DNA from: Bifidobacterium anseris
GTDB taxonomy: Bacteria > Actinomycetota > Actinomycetes > Actinomycetales > Bifidobacteriaceae
Length of the DNA: 64,000 nt
Direction of reading: 5' to 3'
Assembly (NCBI RefSeq): GCF_002860345.1
Contig: NZ_NMYC01000001.1
Span: forward strand, 496,001 to 560,000
The position numbers and the translations under genes were made by a program. The notes under the pieces were generated by a model. It did no database searches. It saw only the letters and a program-made list of their open reading frames with translations, and was not told the origin of the DNA. Positions 31,443 to 41,233 of this stretch are shown here, in pieces (position 1 is the stretch's first letter; each line of letters opens with the position of its first letter).

Positions 31443-32138
31443 TCACGCCCCGTACCGCGTCAGGTACTCCTCGGCGGCTTTCGCGATCTCGTCGGAAACG
31501 TACGGAGCACCTTCGTCGTCGGGCAGTTCGCGGCCGGCGGCGAAGATCTCCTTGACGTTCGCGATCGCGAACACCGGGAAGCCGAACTCCCTCTGCACGT
31601 CCTGCACGGCGGACAGATCGCTGTCCTTCGTCTTCTCCATGCGGTCGACGGAGAGCACGAGTCCGACGATGTTGACGTCGGCCTGCTCCTTGAGTTTGGG
31701 GACGACCTCGCGCACGGCGGTGCCGGCGGTCATCACGTCGTCGACGAGCAGCACGTTCATGCCGTCGTCGAGCGGCTTGCCGACCATCGTGCCGCCGTCG
31801 CCGTGGTCCTTCCTCTCCTTGCGGTCGAAGGTGTAGCCGACGGTGACGCCGTAGTTGAGCTCGAGCGCGATCGAGGTGGCGACGGCGAGCGGGATTCCCT
31901 TGTACGCCGGGCCGAAGATCGTGTCGATGCGGGCGGGCAGCTGCTCGTCGTCGATCTCGGTCTGGATCTTCTCGGCGTAGAACGCGCCGAGCGTCGCGAT
32001 CTTCCTGCCGTCGTCGAAGGCGCCGGCGTTGATGAAGTACGGCGAGCGCCGTCCGGACTTCAACGTGAAGTCGCCGAATTTCAGGGCGTTCGATTCGAGC
32101 AGGAACTTGGTGAATCGGTGGTCGAGGGAGTCGAACAT
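31443..32138 (-). CDS. pyrE: orotate phosphoribosyltransferase
   Basis: A 231-residue type I phosphoribosyltransferase that joins orotate to PRPP to give OMP, the fifth step of UMP synthesis. The PRPP-binding motif is [13 protein letters not shown]; the N-terminal [17 protein letters not shown] segment and the [10 protein letters not shown] flexible loop are characteristic. AAGGAGACACG precedes the ATG. It is the last gene of the pyrBICFKDE operon, starting 49 bases after the pyrD stop. Confidence 0.95.
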   Translation of the reverse strand: MFDSLDHRFTKFLLESNALKFGDFTLKSGRRSPYFINAGAFDDGRKIATLGAFYAEKIQTEIDDEQLPARIDTIFGPAYKGIPLAVATSIALELNYGVTVGYTFDRKERKDHGDGGTMVGKPLDDGMNVLLVDDVMTAGTAVREVVPKLKEQADVNIVGLVLSVDRMEKTKDSDLSAVQDVQREFGFPVFAIANVKEIFAAGRELPDDEGAPYVSDEIAKAAEEYLTRYGA

Positions 32139-32187
32139 CGTGTCTCCTTCCGGAATTGGTGGTCTGTGGTGTCGTCGGGAGGCGTCT

Positions 32188-33165
32188 TCAGCGCCAGGTG
32201 TCGCCCTTGGCGAGCTTTTCGGTCAGTTCGGGCCTGGAGTCGAGGAGCTCCTCGAGCTCGAGGGCGACGCGGATCGGCGCGGTCGGGTCGTACAGCGCGG
32301 CGCCGCCGACCTCGACGGCGTTGGCGCCGGCGTAGAGGTATTCGAGGGCCTTCTCGCCCGAGTCGATGCCGCCGATGCCGATGATCGGGATGTCGGGCAG
32401 CGCGGCGCGCACGCGCCACACGCAGGCCAGGCCCACCGGGAAGACGGCGGGTCCGGACACGCCGCCGGTGCGGTTGGCGATGATCGGCTCGCCGGTCCTG
32501 ATGTCGATGCGCATGCCGACGAGCGTGTTGATCATGCTCAGGCAGTCGGCGCCGCCCTCGACGGCGGCGCGCGCGATCGCGGCGATGTCGGTGACGTTCG
32601 GCGTGAGCTTGACGATCATCGGCTTGTCGGTCATCGGGCGCAGCCGGTCCATGAGCTTGGCCAAAGCGACCGGGTCGGTGCCGACGGACATGCCGCCGTG
32701 CGTCACGTTCGGGCAGCTGACGTTGATCTCGAGCATGTCTGCGTCCGAGTCGGCGAGCTTTTCGACGACCTGCGCGTAGTCGTCGTCGCAGTGGCCGGCG
32801 ACGTTCGCGATGACGGTGGCGCCGAGGTCCTTGAGATACGGCAGGTCGTGCGCGAGGTAATGGTCGACGCCGGGGTTCTGCAGGCCGACGGCGTTGACGG
32901 TGGCGGCCGGGCTTTCGGCGGTGCGCACGCCCGGGTTGCCGAGCCATTCGACCGGCGAGACGCCCTTCGTGGTGACCGAGCCCATCTGGGACACGTCGTA
33001 GAACCGTCCGCACGCGTACGCGTTGAAGGTGCCGGAGGCGGTGCCGACCGGGTTCTTCCACGGCACGCCGGCGACGACGGTGCCGTGGCGCCATTCGTGC
33101 GGCGCGTAGACGCTCGTCGGGGTTTCGTTGAGTTCCTGTTCGATGTTCACGTTGTCCTCGCTCAC
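32188..33165 (-). CDS. pyrD: dihydroorotate dehydrogenase, catalytic subunit (class 1B)
   Basis: About 325 residues; FMN enzyme oxidising dihydroorotate to orotate with NAD via PyrK. The preferred start is the GTG at 33165 that overlaps the pyrK stop (GTGA); an in-frame ATG four codons upstream lies in the pyrK end. Motifs: [26 protein letters not shown] (FMN-binding lysine), EINVSCPN (catalytic cysteine of class 1), [19 protein letters not shown]. The adjacent pyrK confirms class 1B. Confidence 0.93.
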   Translation of the reverse strand: MSEDNVNIEQELNETPTSVYAPHEWRHGTVVAGVPWKNPVGTASGTFNAYACGRFYDVSQMGSVTTKGVSPVEWLGNPGVRTAESPAATVNAVGLQNPGVDHYLAHDLPYLKDLGATVIANVAGHCDDDYAQVVEKLADSDADMLEINVSCPNVTHGGMSVGTDPVALAKLMDRLRPMTDKPMIVKLTPNVTDIAAIARAAVEGGADCLSMINTLVGMRIDIRTGEPIIANRTGGVSGPAVFPVGLACVWRVRAALPDIPIIGIGGIDSGEKALEYLYAGANAVEVGGAALYDPTAPIRVALELEELLDSRPELTEKLAKGDTWR

Positions 33166-33980
33166 TTGTTGTCCCATCCCAGCTGGTGCGCGGTGAAGAC
33201 CGGGCCGGCCTCGCACACCTTCTCGCGGCCGTCGCGCGTGTCGATCGTGCAGGCGACGCAGGTGCCGTAGCCGCAGCCCATGCGCTGCTCCATGCTCAGC
33301 TGCGCGTCGACGCCGCGCTTGGACGCCCATTCGGCGACCGCCTTCATCATCGGCGTCGGACCGCACGACAGGATGATCAGCTCACGGCCGCTCTCCTGCA
33401 GACCCGGCCACAGGCGTTCGAGCAGCGTGAGCACGTTGCCTTCCGACTCGTCGATGCTGTGCACCTCGTCGGCGTATTTGGCCGCGTACACGTCGGCGAA
33501 ATGCGCGTCGCGGTAGCCGAGCACGGCGATCGCGCGGCAGTCGTCGCGTCCGGCGAGCGCCTGCGCAGCCTCGAGCAGCGGCGGGATGCCCAGTCCCCCG
33601 CCGACGAGCAGGTAGTCGGCGTTCGCGCGGATGTCGAACGGCTTGCCCAGCGGCCCGAGCACATCCACCCGGTCGCCGCCCTTGAGATGGGCGAACTCGT
33701 CGGTGCCGTAGCCGACGACGGCGAAGATCAGGCTCACGTCGTCGCCATCGACCTCGCTGACGCCGAAGGGTCGCGGCATCAGATGCTGCGGGTTGGCCGA
33801 ATACAGGTTGACGAACTGCGCGGGCTTGACGTTCTCGGCGATGAACTCGTCGCGGAACGTCAGCCGAATGACGCCGGGCGTCAGTTCACGCACGTCGACG
33901 ACGTCGACGGTGCGTCTCGTCGGCATGCGGCCGTTCGATACGGCATCCTCCACCGTGTGGGAAAACGCTGTGGTTGGCAT
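33162..33980 (-). CDS. pyrK: dihydroorotate dehydrogenase, electron-transfer subunit
   Basis: 272 residues from the ATG at 33980 (AGGAACCC upstream); a longer frame with a GTG start at 34055 has no ribosome site. FAD domain motif RPFGVSEVDG, NAD(P) domain with VGGGLGIPPLLEAA, and four cysteines in GCGYGTCVACT and EKVCEAGPVF that bind a [2Fe-2S] cluster. It passes electrons from PyrD to NAD+. Its stop overlaps the pyrD start. Confidence 0.92.
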   Translation of the reverse strand: MPTTAFSHTVEDAVSNGRMPTRRTVDVVDVRELTPGVIRLTFRDEFIAENVKPAQFVNLYSANPQHLMPRPFGVSEVDGDDVSLIFAVVGYGTDEFAHLKGGDRVDVLGPLGKPFDIRANADYLLVGGGLGIPPLLEAAQALAGRDDCRAIAVLGYRDAHFADVYAAKYADEVHSIDESEGNVLTLLERLWPGLQESGRELIILSCGPTPMMKAVAEWASKRGVDAQLSMEQRMGCGYGTCVACTIDTRDGREKVCEAGPVFTAHQLGWDNK

Positions 33981-34073
33981 GGGTTCCTGTCCCTCTTTCT
34001 TGTCTGCTGGTCTCTTCTCTGGATCGTTCTCTTGATTGCTCTTCCTGCGGGGCACGGGACGCGCCGGGCGCGT

Positions 34074-35030
34074 TCAGGCGAGCGCGACGCGCAACTGGTC
34101 GCGCATGTCCTCGGCGGCGCGCCGCGCGTTGGCGGCGACGAGTTCGAGCGCGGTCTCGGGTTCGAGGCCCGCGTCGTAGCGCGCGTCGTCGCGCCATGCG
34201 CCGATGATGCCGCGCGACGAGTTGACGATCGCGCCGGAGCCGTCATGGTCGAACATGCCGGCGACCGAGGCCGCGGTGCCGCCCTGGGCGCCGTAGCCGG
34301 GCACGAGGAAGAAGGTGTGCGGCATGCGTTCGCGCAGCGCGGCGCCCTCCTCGGGGTGCGTGGCGCCGACGACGGCACCGGTGCGCGAATAGCCGAAGCG
34401 GCCGATCGTGCCGGCGCCCCATTGCTCGACGAGGTCGGCGACGTGTTCGTAGACGCGGCCGCCGCCGGCCAGTTGGAGCTCCTGGATCTGCGCGGAGGAC
34501 GGGTTCGACGTGCGCACGAGGACGAACAGGTCGCGGTCGGACTCCCCGGCGGCCTCGACGAACGGTTCGATGCCGTCGGAGCCGAGGTAGGGGTTGACGG
34601 TGAGCGCGTCCTCGTGCCACACGTCGGCGCCGTCGAAGCCGGTCAGGTGCTTCGCGTAGGCGGCGGCCGTCGAGCCGATGTCGCCGCGTTTGACGTCGCC
34701 GATCACGTACAGGCCCTGCTGGCGCGCGTACTGGCAGGTCATCGTGTAGCAGTCGATGCCGGCCGGGCCGAGCGCCTCGTACATCGCGATCTGCGGTTTG
34801 ACGGCGGGCACGATGTCGGCGACCGCGTCGATGATCGCGCGGTTGAACTCGAAGTACGCGGCCGCGGCGCCGGTTGCGGCGAGGTTGTCGTCGTCCTCCT
34901 CGACGTATTCGTCGGCTTCGATGCGGTAGGCGTCCATGACCTGGGCGGGCACGAGCGCCGGCGTGGGGTCGAGGCCGACGACGCTCGGGTTCTGTTTGTC
35001 TTCGATGGCTTCGATGAGGCGGTCCATCAT
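34074..35030 (-). CDS. pyrF: orotidine-5'-phosphate decarboxylase (type 2)
   Basis: About 318 residues; converts OMP to UMP. Start is one of two consecutive ATGs (35030 or 35027) behind AAGGAGC; the second gives better spacing. The type 2 family features are present: VVGLDPTPALVP near the start, the catalytic DVKRGDIGSTAAAYAKHL block, and PGYGAQGG near the end. Unusually acidic insertion DEYVEEDDD around residue 40. 110 bases separate it from pyrC. Confidence 0.92.
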   Translation of the reverse strand: MMDRLIEAIEDKQNPSVVGLDPTPALVPAQVMDAYRIEADEYVEEDDDNLAATGAAAAYFEFNRAIIDAVADIVPAVKPQIAMYEALGPAGIDCYTMTCQYARQQGLYVIGDVKRGDIGSTAAAYAKHLTGFDGADVWHEDALTVNPYLGSDGIEPFVEAAGESDRDLFVLVRTSNPSSAQIQELQLAGGGRVYEHVADLVEQWGAGTIGRFGYSRTGAVVGATHPEEGAALRERMPHTFFLVPGYGAQGGTAASVAGMFDHDGSGAIVNSSRGIIGAWRDDARYDAGLEPETALELVAANARRAAEDMRDQLRVALA

Positions 35031-35140
35031 GCTCCTTGGGGTTGTGGGTGTGGGGGGCGTTTTCTGCTTCGCGCGGCGGTGCGCCCGCGCGGACCGGACG
35101 AGCGGGCGGGGTCGCGCATGCCCGGCGTCGCGTTTGCGCG

Positions 35141-36544
35141 TCAGGCGAGCGCGTCGAGGCTGCCGGAGGCCAGGCGCGAGCCGATGATCGTCGCGTACGG
35201 CCTGCCGGTGACCTCCCAGCCGTCGAACGGCGTGTTGCGCGCCTTCGACCGGAACTCGTCGGCCCGGATCGTCCATGCGTCGTCGAGGCCGAGGATGACG
35301 AGGTCGTTGCGCTCGGGGTGTTCGCTCGCGTCCAGGTCGAGCGTGCGTTTCACCGCGCATTTCGCGCCCGTGTTGAGCAGCGCGGCGATGTCGGTCGAAT
35401 GCCTGCCCATAAGCGAGGCCGGGTTCACGGCCATGAGTTCGATGAGGCGTTCGTCGCTGATCCAGCCGCCGTCGACGAGGACCGTGTGGCATACGGCGAA
35501 CGCGCATTCGAGGCCGATGATGCCGTTGGGCGCCTCGAGGAAGCCGAGCGCCTTCTCGTCGGCGGTGTGCGGGGCGTGGTCGGTGGCGATCATGTCGACG
35601 GTGCCGTCGGCGATCGCGGCGATCGTGGCCTGCCGGTCCTTCTCGCTGCGAAGCGGCGGGTTCATCTTCGCGCGCGTGCCGTACTTGAGCAGCGCCTCAT
35701 CGCTCAAGGCCAGATAGTGCGGCGCCGTCTCGCAGGTGATTGGCAGCCCTTCGGCCTTGGCGCGCCGGATCGCCTCGAAGCTGATCGCCGTGCTCACATG
35801 CTGGAAGTGCACGTGCACGCCGGTGGAACGCACCAGATCGATGTCGCGCTGCACGATCGCCAGCTCGGTGTCCTCGGGGATGCCGGGCACACCGAGCTTC
35901 TCGGAGACCGGCCCCTCGTTGACGGCGCCGACGTCGTGGTGCTCGCAGTGCTCGATCAGGTACAGCCCCGTCTCCTTGACGTTGGCGAACACGTCGCGCA
36001 GCACCGGCGTCGGCACGGCCGAGCCGTCGTCGCTCATCGCCGTGACCGGATGCGCGATCTGCGCCGCGTCCTTCTCGTCGTCGTTGCCGGGCATGTACCA
36101 CGCCCAGTCCTTCGGCTCGGTCGGCTCCTTGCCCTCGCGGCCCTTCGTCGCGCACACGCACAGCTCGTAGCGCACCGGCAGCGTCACGTCGTGGATGCGC
36201 TCGTAGTGCTGCAGGTAGTCGATGACGTTGTCGCAGCCGGCCTTGAGGATCTCGTCGGCGCCCGGCTCCCCCGCCGTGACGATCTGGCCGTCCATCGCCG
36301 GCACCGTGTTCGGCATGATGAGCACGTTCGTGTAGCCGCCCGCGGCCGCCGCTGCGCAGCCGGTGACCATCGTCTCCTTGTGCGTCTGGCCCGGATCGCG
36401 GAAGTGCACGTGCGGGTCCTCGAGGCCCGGCGCCACCGTCAGCCGGGAGGCGTCGACGGCCACGTCGCGTCCTTCGTCAGGCACGATCAGGTCGATGCGT
36501 TCGCCGGTGTCCCACACGCGGATGTCCCTGAAGGTGATCGCCAT
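35141..36544 (-). CDS. pyrC: dihydroorotase
   Basis: A 467-residue zinc amidohydrolase that closes carbamoyl-aspartate to dihydroorotate. Zinc ligands in PHVHFRDPGQTHKE near residue 44-56, histidines in LIEHCEHHD and VHVHFQHVSTA, and the aspartate in MIATDHAPHTADEK. Type I (long) dihydroorotase length. The ATG overlaps the pyrI stop (TGATG). Confidence 0.94.
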   Translation of the reverse strand: MAITFRDIRVWDTGERIDLIVPDEGRDVAVDASRLTVAPGLEDPHVHFRDPGQTHKETMVTGCAAAAAGGYTNVLIMPNTVPAMDGQIVTAGEPGADEILKAGCDNVIDYLQHYERIHDVTLPVRYELCVCATKGREGKEPTEPKDWAWYMPGNDDEKDAAQIAHPVTAMSDDGSAVPTPVLRDVFANVKETGLYLIEHCEHHDVGAVNEGPVSEKLGVPGIPEDTELAIVQRDIDLVRSTGVHVHFQHVSTAISFEAIRRAKAEGLPITCETAPHYLALSDEALLKYGTRAKMNPPLRSEKDRQATIAAIADGTVDMIATDHAPHTADEKALGFLEAPNGIIGLECAFAVCHTVLVDGGWISDERLIELMAVNPASLMGRHSTDIAALLNTGAKCAVKRTLDLDASEHPERNDLVILGLDDAWTIRADEFRSKARNTPFDGWEVTGRPYATIIGSRLASGSLDALA

Positions 36545-36966
36545 CAGAACTCGGCCTCCTCGTCGCAGTAGCGGCAGCGGTACACGTCGCCGTCGGCGCG
36601 GTCGAGGTAGAAGACCTGGTCGACGCCCGGCTCGGTCGTCGTCACGCAGCGCGGGTTGACGCAGGTGATGACGTTGACGACGCGTTCGGGCAGCGTCGGC
36701 GTCTTCTTGTCGACGATGCGGCCGCCGCGGATGATGTCGACGGTCGCCGAACGCGCCACGAGGCCGAGCACGTCGAGGTCGATCGCCGTGTCCGCGTCCT
36801 CGATCTTGATGATGTCCTTCGTGCCGTAGCGGCGCGAATCGGTGTTCATGATGAGCGCGAGCTTCGTCGCGGACGGGTTGATGCGCAGGTATTCGAGCAC
36901 CTTGAGCGCCGTGCCGGCCGGCACGTGGTCGATGATGATGCCGTCCTGGATGCTGGTGACCTCCAT
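36544..36966 (-). CDS. pyrI: aspartate carbamoyltransferase regulatory subunit
   Basis: 140 residues, starting at the ATG that overlaps the pyrB stop. The N-terminal allosteric domain (GIIIDHVPAGTALKVLEYL) binds nucleotides; the C-terminal zinc domain has four cysteines in CVNPRC and CRYC, which hold the catalytic chains. It makes ATCase sensitive to CTP/ATP, as in the enterobacterial enzyme. Confidence 0.94.
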   Translation of the reverse strand: MEVTSIQDGIIIDHVPAGTALKVLEYLRINPSATKLALIMNTDSRRYGTKDIIKIEDADTAIDLDVLGLVARSATVDIIRGGRIVDKKTPTLPERVVNVITCVNPRCVTTTEPGVDQVFYLDRADGDVYRCRYCDEEAEF

Positions 36967-37964
36967 CAGGCCATGACCTCCTTGTTCTCGTACGCGTCGA
37001 AGCCGGGCAGTTCGTCGCCGAGCACCGAGCTTTCCAACGCCATGCGCATGAGCATGCCGTTCCTGACCTGTTCGAAGTAGGCGGCGCGCGGGTCGTCGTC
37101 CACCTCCTTGGCGATCTCGTTGACGCGCGGCAGCGGATGCAGCACCGCCATGTCCGGCTTCGCCTTCGCGAGCTTCGCCTCGTCGAGGATGTACGTGTCG
37201 CGCAGGCGCAGGTAGTCGTCCTCGTTGAAGAAGCGTTCCTTCTGCACGCGCGTCATGTACAGCGCGTCGAGGTCGCCGATGACCTCGCTCAGGTCGCTGA
37301 CCTCGACGTACGAGCAGCTGTCGGTCGCGTTGATGCGGTTGAGCACGTACTGCGGGGTGCGCAGCTCCTTCGGGGAGATGAGCACGAAGCGCACGTCGCC
37401 GAAGCGGCACAGCGTCTCGATGAGCGAATGCACGGTGCGTCCGAAGGTCAGGTCGCCGCACAGGCCGATCGTCAGATGGTTGACGCGGCCGAACCGCGAG
37501 CGCAGCGTCGCGAGGTCGGCGAGCGTCTGCGTGGGGTGCATGTGGCCGCCGTCGCCGGCGTTGATGACGGGCACACAGGCGGCGTCGGCGGCGACGAGCG
37601 CGGCGCCTTCCTTGGGGTGGCGGATCGCGACGACGTCGACGTAGTTGGAGACGGTCTTGAGCGTGTCGGCGATCGATTCGCCCTTGGTGACGGAGGCGAG
37701 CTGGGCGCCGGCGAAGCCGATGACTTTGCCGCCCAGACGCAGCATCGCCGTTTCGAAGCTCAGGCGCGTGCGTGTACTCGGCTCATAAAACAAAGTGGCC
37801 AGCACCCTGCCGTCGCAGGTGTGCGCCACTTGGGTGCGGTGCGCGTCGATGTAGCGCGCCTTGTCGAGCAGTTCGCGGATCTGGGCGATGGACAGATCGT
37901 CCAATGTGATGACGCTTCTCCCGACCATCGAAGTGGCGGGTGCGGTGTGTGCTTCGCTAGCCAA
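36966..37964 (-). CDS. pyrB: aspartate carbamoyltransferase catalytic subunit
   Basis: Condenses carbamoyl phosphate with aspartate, the committed step of pyrimidine synthesis. The carbamoyl-phosphate motif is FYEPSTRTRLSFE and HPTQTLADL follows; aspartate-binding motifs TRVQKERF and HPLPRVNEI are present. The start taken is TTG at 37964 (332 residues), behind AAAGGTGA; GTG at 38000 is within a hairpin and ATG at 37928 (MVGRSVI, 320 residues) is a shorter option. First gene of the pyrBICFKDE operon, with TGATG-type overlaps to the next two genes. Confidence 0.9.
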   Translation of the reverse strand: MASEAHTAPATSMVGRSVITLDDLSIAQIRELLDKARYIDAHRTQVAHTCDGRVLATLFYEPSTRTRLSFETAMLRLGGKVIGFAGAQLASVTKGESIADTLKTVSNYVDVVAIRHPKEGAALVAADAACVPVINAGDGGHMHPTQTLADLATLRSRFGRVNHLTIGLCGDLTFGRTVHSLIETLCRFGDVRFVLISPKELRTPQYVLNRINATDSCSYVEVSDLSEVIGDLDALYMTRVQKERFFNEDDYLRLRDTYILDEAKLAKAKPDMAVLHPLPRVNEIAKEVDDDPRAAYFEQVRNGMLMRMALESSVLGDELPGFDAYENKEVMA

Positions 37965-37994
37965 TGACTCACCTTTCTGACCGAATGTGAAGGT

Positions 37995-38022
37995 GGTCAC
38001 CGAAGTGACCTATCCAACTATA
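37995..38022 (-). promoter_or_regulatory. pyr operon promoter with a cUUCGg hairpin at the predicted transcript start
   Basis: On the minus strand TATAGT (38022-38017) makes a -10 box; seven bases later begins GGTCACTTCGGTGACC (38010-37995), a perfect 6-bp stem closed by a C-UUCG-G tetraloop. The mRNA would start with this hairpin, about 30 bases before the TTG start of pyrB. Confidence 0.55.
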
Positions 38023-38085
38023 ACCGCACCCGCCTATTGGCGCGACGCGCGTCGGTCGCGAGCGCGCCGCCCGACGTCTCCTGCG

Positions 38086-41000
38086 TCACTGTTCGACGCC
38101 GTAGAACAGCCGTTCGCACACCTCGCGGCTGCGGCGCATCTGGGCGAGGATGTCGTTTTCGAAGCGCTGGCCGTGGTTGGCGTCGTAGCCGAGGTAGACG
38201 GCGATGCCGCCGAGCGAGTACATGTCGGCCGGCAGGACGTCGGCCTGCGCGGCGCGTCCGCTCCACAGGTAGTTGCCGTTGCGCGCGTCGGTGCACATCT
38301 GCCACGCCTCGCCGAGGATGCGCGCGTCCTCCTCGTTGAGGTGGCCGTCGGCGACGAGCGCGTCGAGCGCCTCGGTCGTCGAGTTGACGCGCAGCGCCTT
38401 GTCGTCGTGCGCGTGCCGCAGCTGCAGCAGCTGCACGGTCCATTCGACGTCGCTCAGGCCTCCCTTGCCGAGTTTGAGGTGGCGTTCACGGCGCACGCCG
38501 CGCGGCAGGCGTTCGGCCTCCATGCGCGCCTTGAGGCGGCGGATCTCGCCGATCTCCTCGTCGGTGAGGTCGCGGTCCGGATAGCGCAGCGGGTCGGCGA
38601 TGTTCGTCAGGAAATCGTCGGCGAGCGTCATGTCGCCGGCGGCGGCGCGGGCGCGCAGCAGCGCCTGGCGTTCCCATGTGCTCGACCAGGAGCGGTAGTA
38701 CTCCTCGCATGAGGCGTAGGAGCGCACGAGCGGGCCGTTCTTGCCTTCGGGGCGCAGGTCCATGTCGAGTTCGATCTTCGGTTCGAGGCTGACGGGGCCC
38801 TGCATGAGCATGCGCAGCCGCTCCTGCACCTTGCGCGCGAAGCGGTTAGCGGTCGCGTCGTCGGCGCCGGCGGCGGGACGGTAGATGACGATGACGTCGG
38901 CGTCGGAGCTGAAGTTGACCTCGCGGCCGCCGTAGCGGCCCATCGCGATGATCGCGATCGCGGCGGGCGCCTGCGCGGCGCCGTCCTCGCGCATCTGGGC
39001 GGCGACGGACCAGCGCAGCGCGGCGTCGAGGATCGCGTCGTACACGTCGGTCATGCCCGTGAGCATCTCGGGCGCCTCGATGACGCCGCTCATCCATCCC
39101 AGGCCGATGCGCTCGATCTCGTGGCGGCGCAGCGCGCGCAGCGCCGTGGCCGCCTCGCGTTCCGAATGCGAATGGCGGTCGATGATCGCCGCGCACTGCG
39201 TGTCGAGGCTCGCGCGCGGACGCGCGTGCAGCTTCGCGTCGTCGCCGAGCCACGTGATCGATTCGAGTGACTTGTTGAGCGCGTCACCCAGATAGCGGGA
39301 GTTGGACAGCACGTGGCACAGGCGCCTCGCCGCGGACGGCGAGTCGCGCAGGAAGCCGAGGTATTCGTGTTCGCCGCCGAAGCGTTCCTCGAGGGTGCGC
39401 CAGTACAGCAGGCCCATGTCCGGGTTCTGCCCCTCGCCCAGCCAGCGCAGCACGGCGGGCAGCAGGATGCGGTTGATCTTCGCGGCGCGCGTGACGCCAT
39501 CGGTCAGCGCGCGCACATGGCGCAGCGCGGCGGCCGGGTCGGCGAATCCGATCGCCTCGTAGCGTTCGAGCGTCGCCTGCTCGCTCAGTTCGACCGTCTC
39601 GTCGGGGCTCGTCGCCGAGATTGGCAGCATCGGCCGGTAGTAGATGTCGTTGTGCAGGCGGCGCACCTCGCGGCGCGTCTCGTCGTACTGGTCGACGAGC
39701 TGTTCGGGCAGCATGTGGAAGACGCGCGCCAGACGGTGCATCTCGGGGCTTTGGTTGAGTTCGTCGGGGTCGATCGCGCGTTTGCGTTCGAGGCCGCCGA
39801 CGTTGCCGGGCCCGAGGTCGGGAAACAGGTGGGTGCGTTTGAGCATCCACATCTGCTGGCGGTGTTCAAGGACGCGTTCGAAACGGTAGTCCCAGCGCAG
39901 CGCCTTCGCCTGCGGGCGTGAGACGTAGCCGCCGTCGGAAAGCGCCTGAAGCGTGTCGAGCGTGGGACGCACGCGCAGCGACGGGTCGGTGCGGCCGTGC
40001 ACGAGCTGCAGCATCTGCACGGTGAACTCGACGTCGCGCAGGCCGCCGCGGCCGAGCTTGATCTCGCGGTCCTTGAGCGGCGCGGCGATGAGATCCTCGA
40101 CGCGTTCGCGCATGCGCTGGCAGTCGTTGACGAAGTTGTCGCGTCGGGCGGCCGACCAGACGAACCCCGCTGCCATCGCCTCGTAGTCGGCGCCGAGCAC
40201 GGCGTCGCCGGCGACGGCGCGCGCCTTGAGCAGCGCCTGGAACTCCCAGTTCTGCGCCCACTGCTCGTAGTAGGCGCGATGCGCCTCGAGACGGCGCACG
40301 AGCGGGCCGTCCTTGCCTTCAGGACGCAGCGCCCCGTCGATCTGCCACAGCGGCTGTTCGGCCACGCCGGCCACGACGGACTGGCACACGCGCTGCAGCG
40401 TCGTCGCGATCTTCGTGCCGATGCGCGTGAGCGTCGTGTTGTCGGTCGCCTCGTCGGCAGGTTCGACGACGTAGATGAGGTCGACGTCGGAGACGTAGTT
40501 GAGTTCGCGAGCGCCGAGCTTGCCCATGCCGATGACGGCGAAGCGCACATGCTCGGAGCCGGCCACCTCGCGTCTGGCGATCGCGAGCGCCCCCTCGAGC
40601 GCCGCGTCGGCCAGGTCGGACAGTTCGGCGCTGATCTTCGGCTGGATCTCGATCGGGTCGCCGGCGGTCACGTCCTGCGCCATGATCGCGGCGAGCTGTT
40701 CGCGGTAGTCGGCGCGCAATGCGCCTGCCGCCTCGGCGAGCTCCTTGCCTGCAGTCGGGGTCGTGCCCTCAGGGTCGGCGCCGACGGCGTCGAGGATGCG
40801 CGCGCGGCGGGACTCGCGCGTGACGATCGCCGTGTCGCGCGGCGGCGTGACGGCGGCGCGCACGAGGTCGGGGCGGAAGCGCATGAGCGTGCCCATTGCG
40901 TTCGAGGCGCCGAGCACGCCGATCAGCCGCGTCATCTGCGCCTCGTCGGCGACGATCGACGACAGCGGTTCGCCGCGCTCGTCGAGCGCGCGGCGGATGT

Positions 41001-41187
41001 CGACGAGGTTCGCGAGCGCCGTGTCCGGGTCGTCGCATTCGGCGAGCTGGCCGAGCAGCACGGCGACGGCGCGCCCGTCGTCGGGGCCGGCCAGGTCGCT
41101 AAGCAGCTGCTTCGCCCGGCTGATGTGCTGCAGTCCGGCGTGGATGACGTCGCGTGTGGGGATGTTCGTCGGTGTGCCTTGTTCCAT
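38086..41187 (-). CDS. glnE: glutamine synthetase adenylyltransferase / adenylyl-removing enzyme
   Basis: A 1033-residue enzyme that switches glutamine synthetase off and on by adding and removing AMP. It has two nucleotidyltransferase domains with G-x-G-(K/R)-x-G and paired aspartates: IGMGKLGARELNYVSDVDLI in the N-terminal half and IAMGRYGGREVNFSSDADVI in the C-terminal half, each followed by a helical domain. Length fits the actinobacterial form. It lies between metF and the pyr operon on the same strand; its 3' end is 63 bases from the predicted pyr hairpin. Confidence 0.95.
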   Translation of the reverse strand: MEQGTPTNIPTRDVIHAGLQHISRAKQLLSDLAGPDDGRAVAVLLGQLAECDDPDTALANLVDIRRALDERGEPLSSIVADEAQMTRLIGVLGASNAMGTLMRFRPDLVRAAVTPPRDTAIVTRESRRARILDAVGADPEGTTPTAGKELAEAAGALRADYREQLAAIMAQDVTAGDPIEIQPKISAELSDLADAALEGALAIARREVAGSEHVRFAVIGMGKLGARELNYVSDVDLIYVVEPADEATDNTTLTRIGTKIATTLQRVCQSVVAGVAEQPLWQIDGALRPEGKDGPLVRRLEAHRAYYEQWAQNWEFQALLKARAVAGDAVLGADYEAMAAGFVWSAARRDNFVNDCQRMRERVEDLIAAPLKDREIKLGRGGLRDVEFTVQMLQLVHGRTDPSLRVRPTLDTLQALSDGGYVSRPQAKALRWDYRFERVLEHRQQMWMLKRTHLFPDLGPGNVGGLERKRAIDPDELNQSPEMHRLARVFHMLPEQLVDQYDETRREVRRLHNDIYYRPMLPISATSPDETVELSEQATLERYEAIGFADPAAALRHVRALTDGVTRAAKINRILLPAVLRWLGEGQNPDMGLLYWRTLEERFGGEHEYLGFLRDSPSAARRLCHVLSNSRYLGDALNKSLESITWLGDDAKLHARPRASLDTQCAAIIDRHSHSEREAATALRALRRHEIERIGLGWMSGVIEAPEMLTGMTDVYDAILDAALRWSVAAQMREDGAAQAPAAIAIIAMGRYGGREVNFSSDADVIVIYRPAAGADDATANRFARKVQERLRMLMQGPVSLEPKIELDMDLRPEGKNGPLVRSYASCEEYYRSWSSTWERQALLRARAAAGDMTLADDFLTNIADPLRYPDRDLTDEEIGEIRRLKARMEAERLPRGVRRERHLKLGKGGLSDVEWTVQLLQLRHAHDDKALRVNSTTEALDALVADGHLNEEDARILGEAWQMCTDARNGNYLWSGRAAQADVLPADMYSLGGIAVYLGYDANHGQRFENDILAQMRRSREVCERLFYGVEQ

Positions 41188-41233
41188 GGGTCCAATCTAC
41201 CCGCGCTGGATGACGCTTCGGGCGCGCGAGGGT

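Noticed and set aside
33981-34055. Longer PyrK N-terminus
   Set aside because: The extra 25 residues are polar and basic, start at GTG without a ribosome site, and the shorter form begins at an ATG with AGGAACCC.
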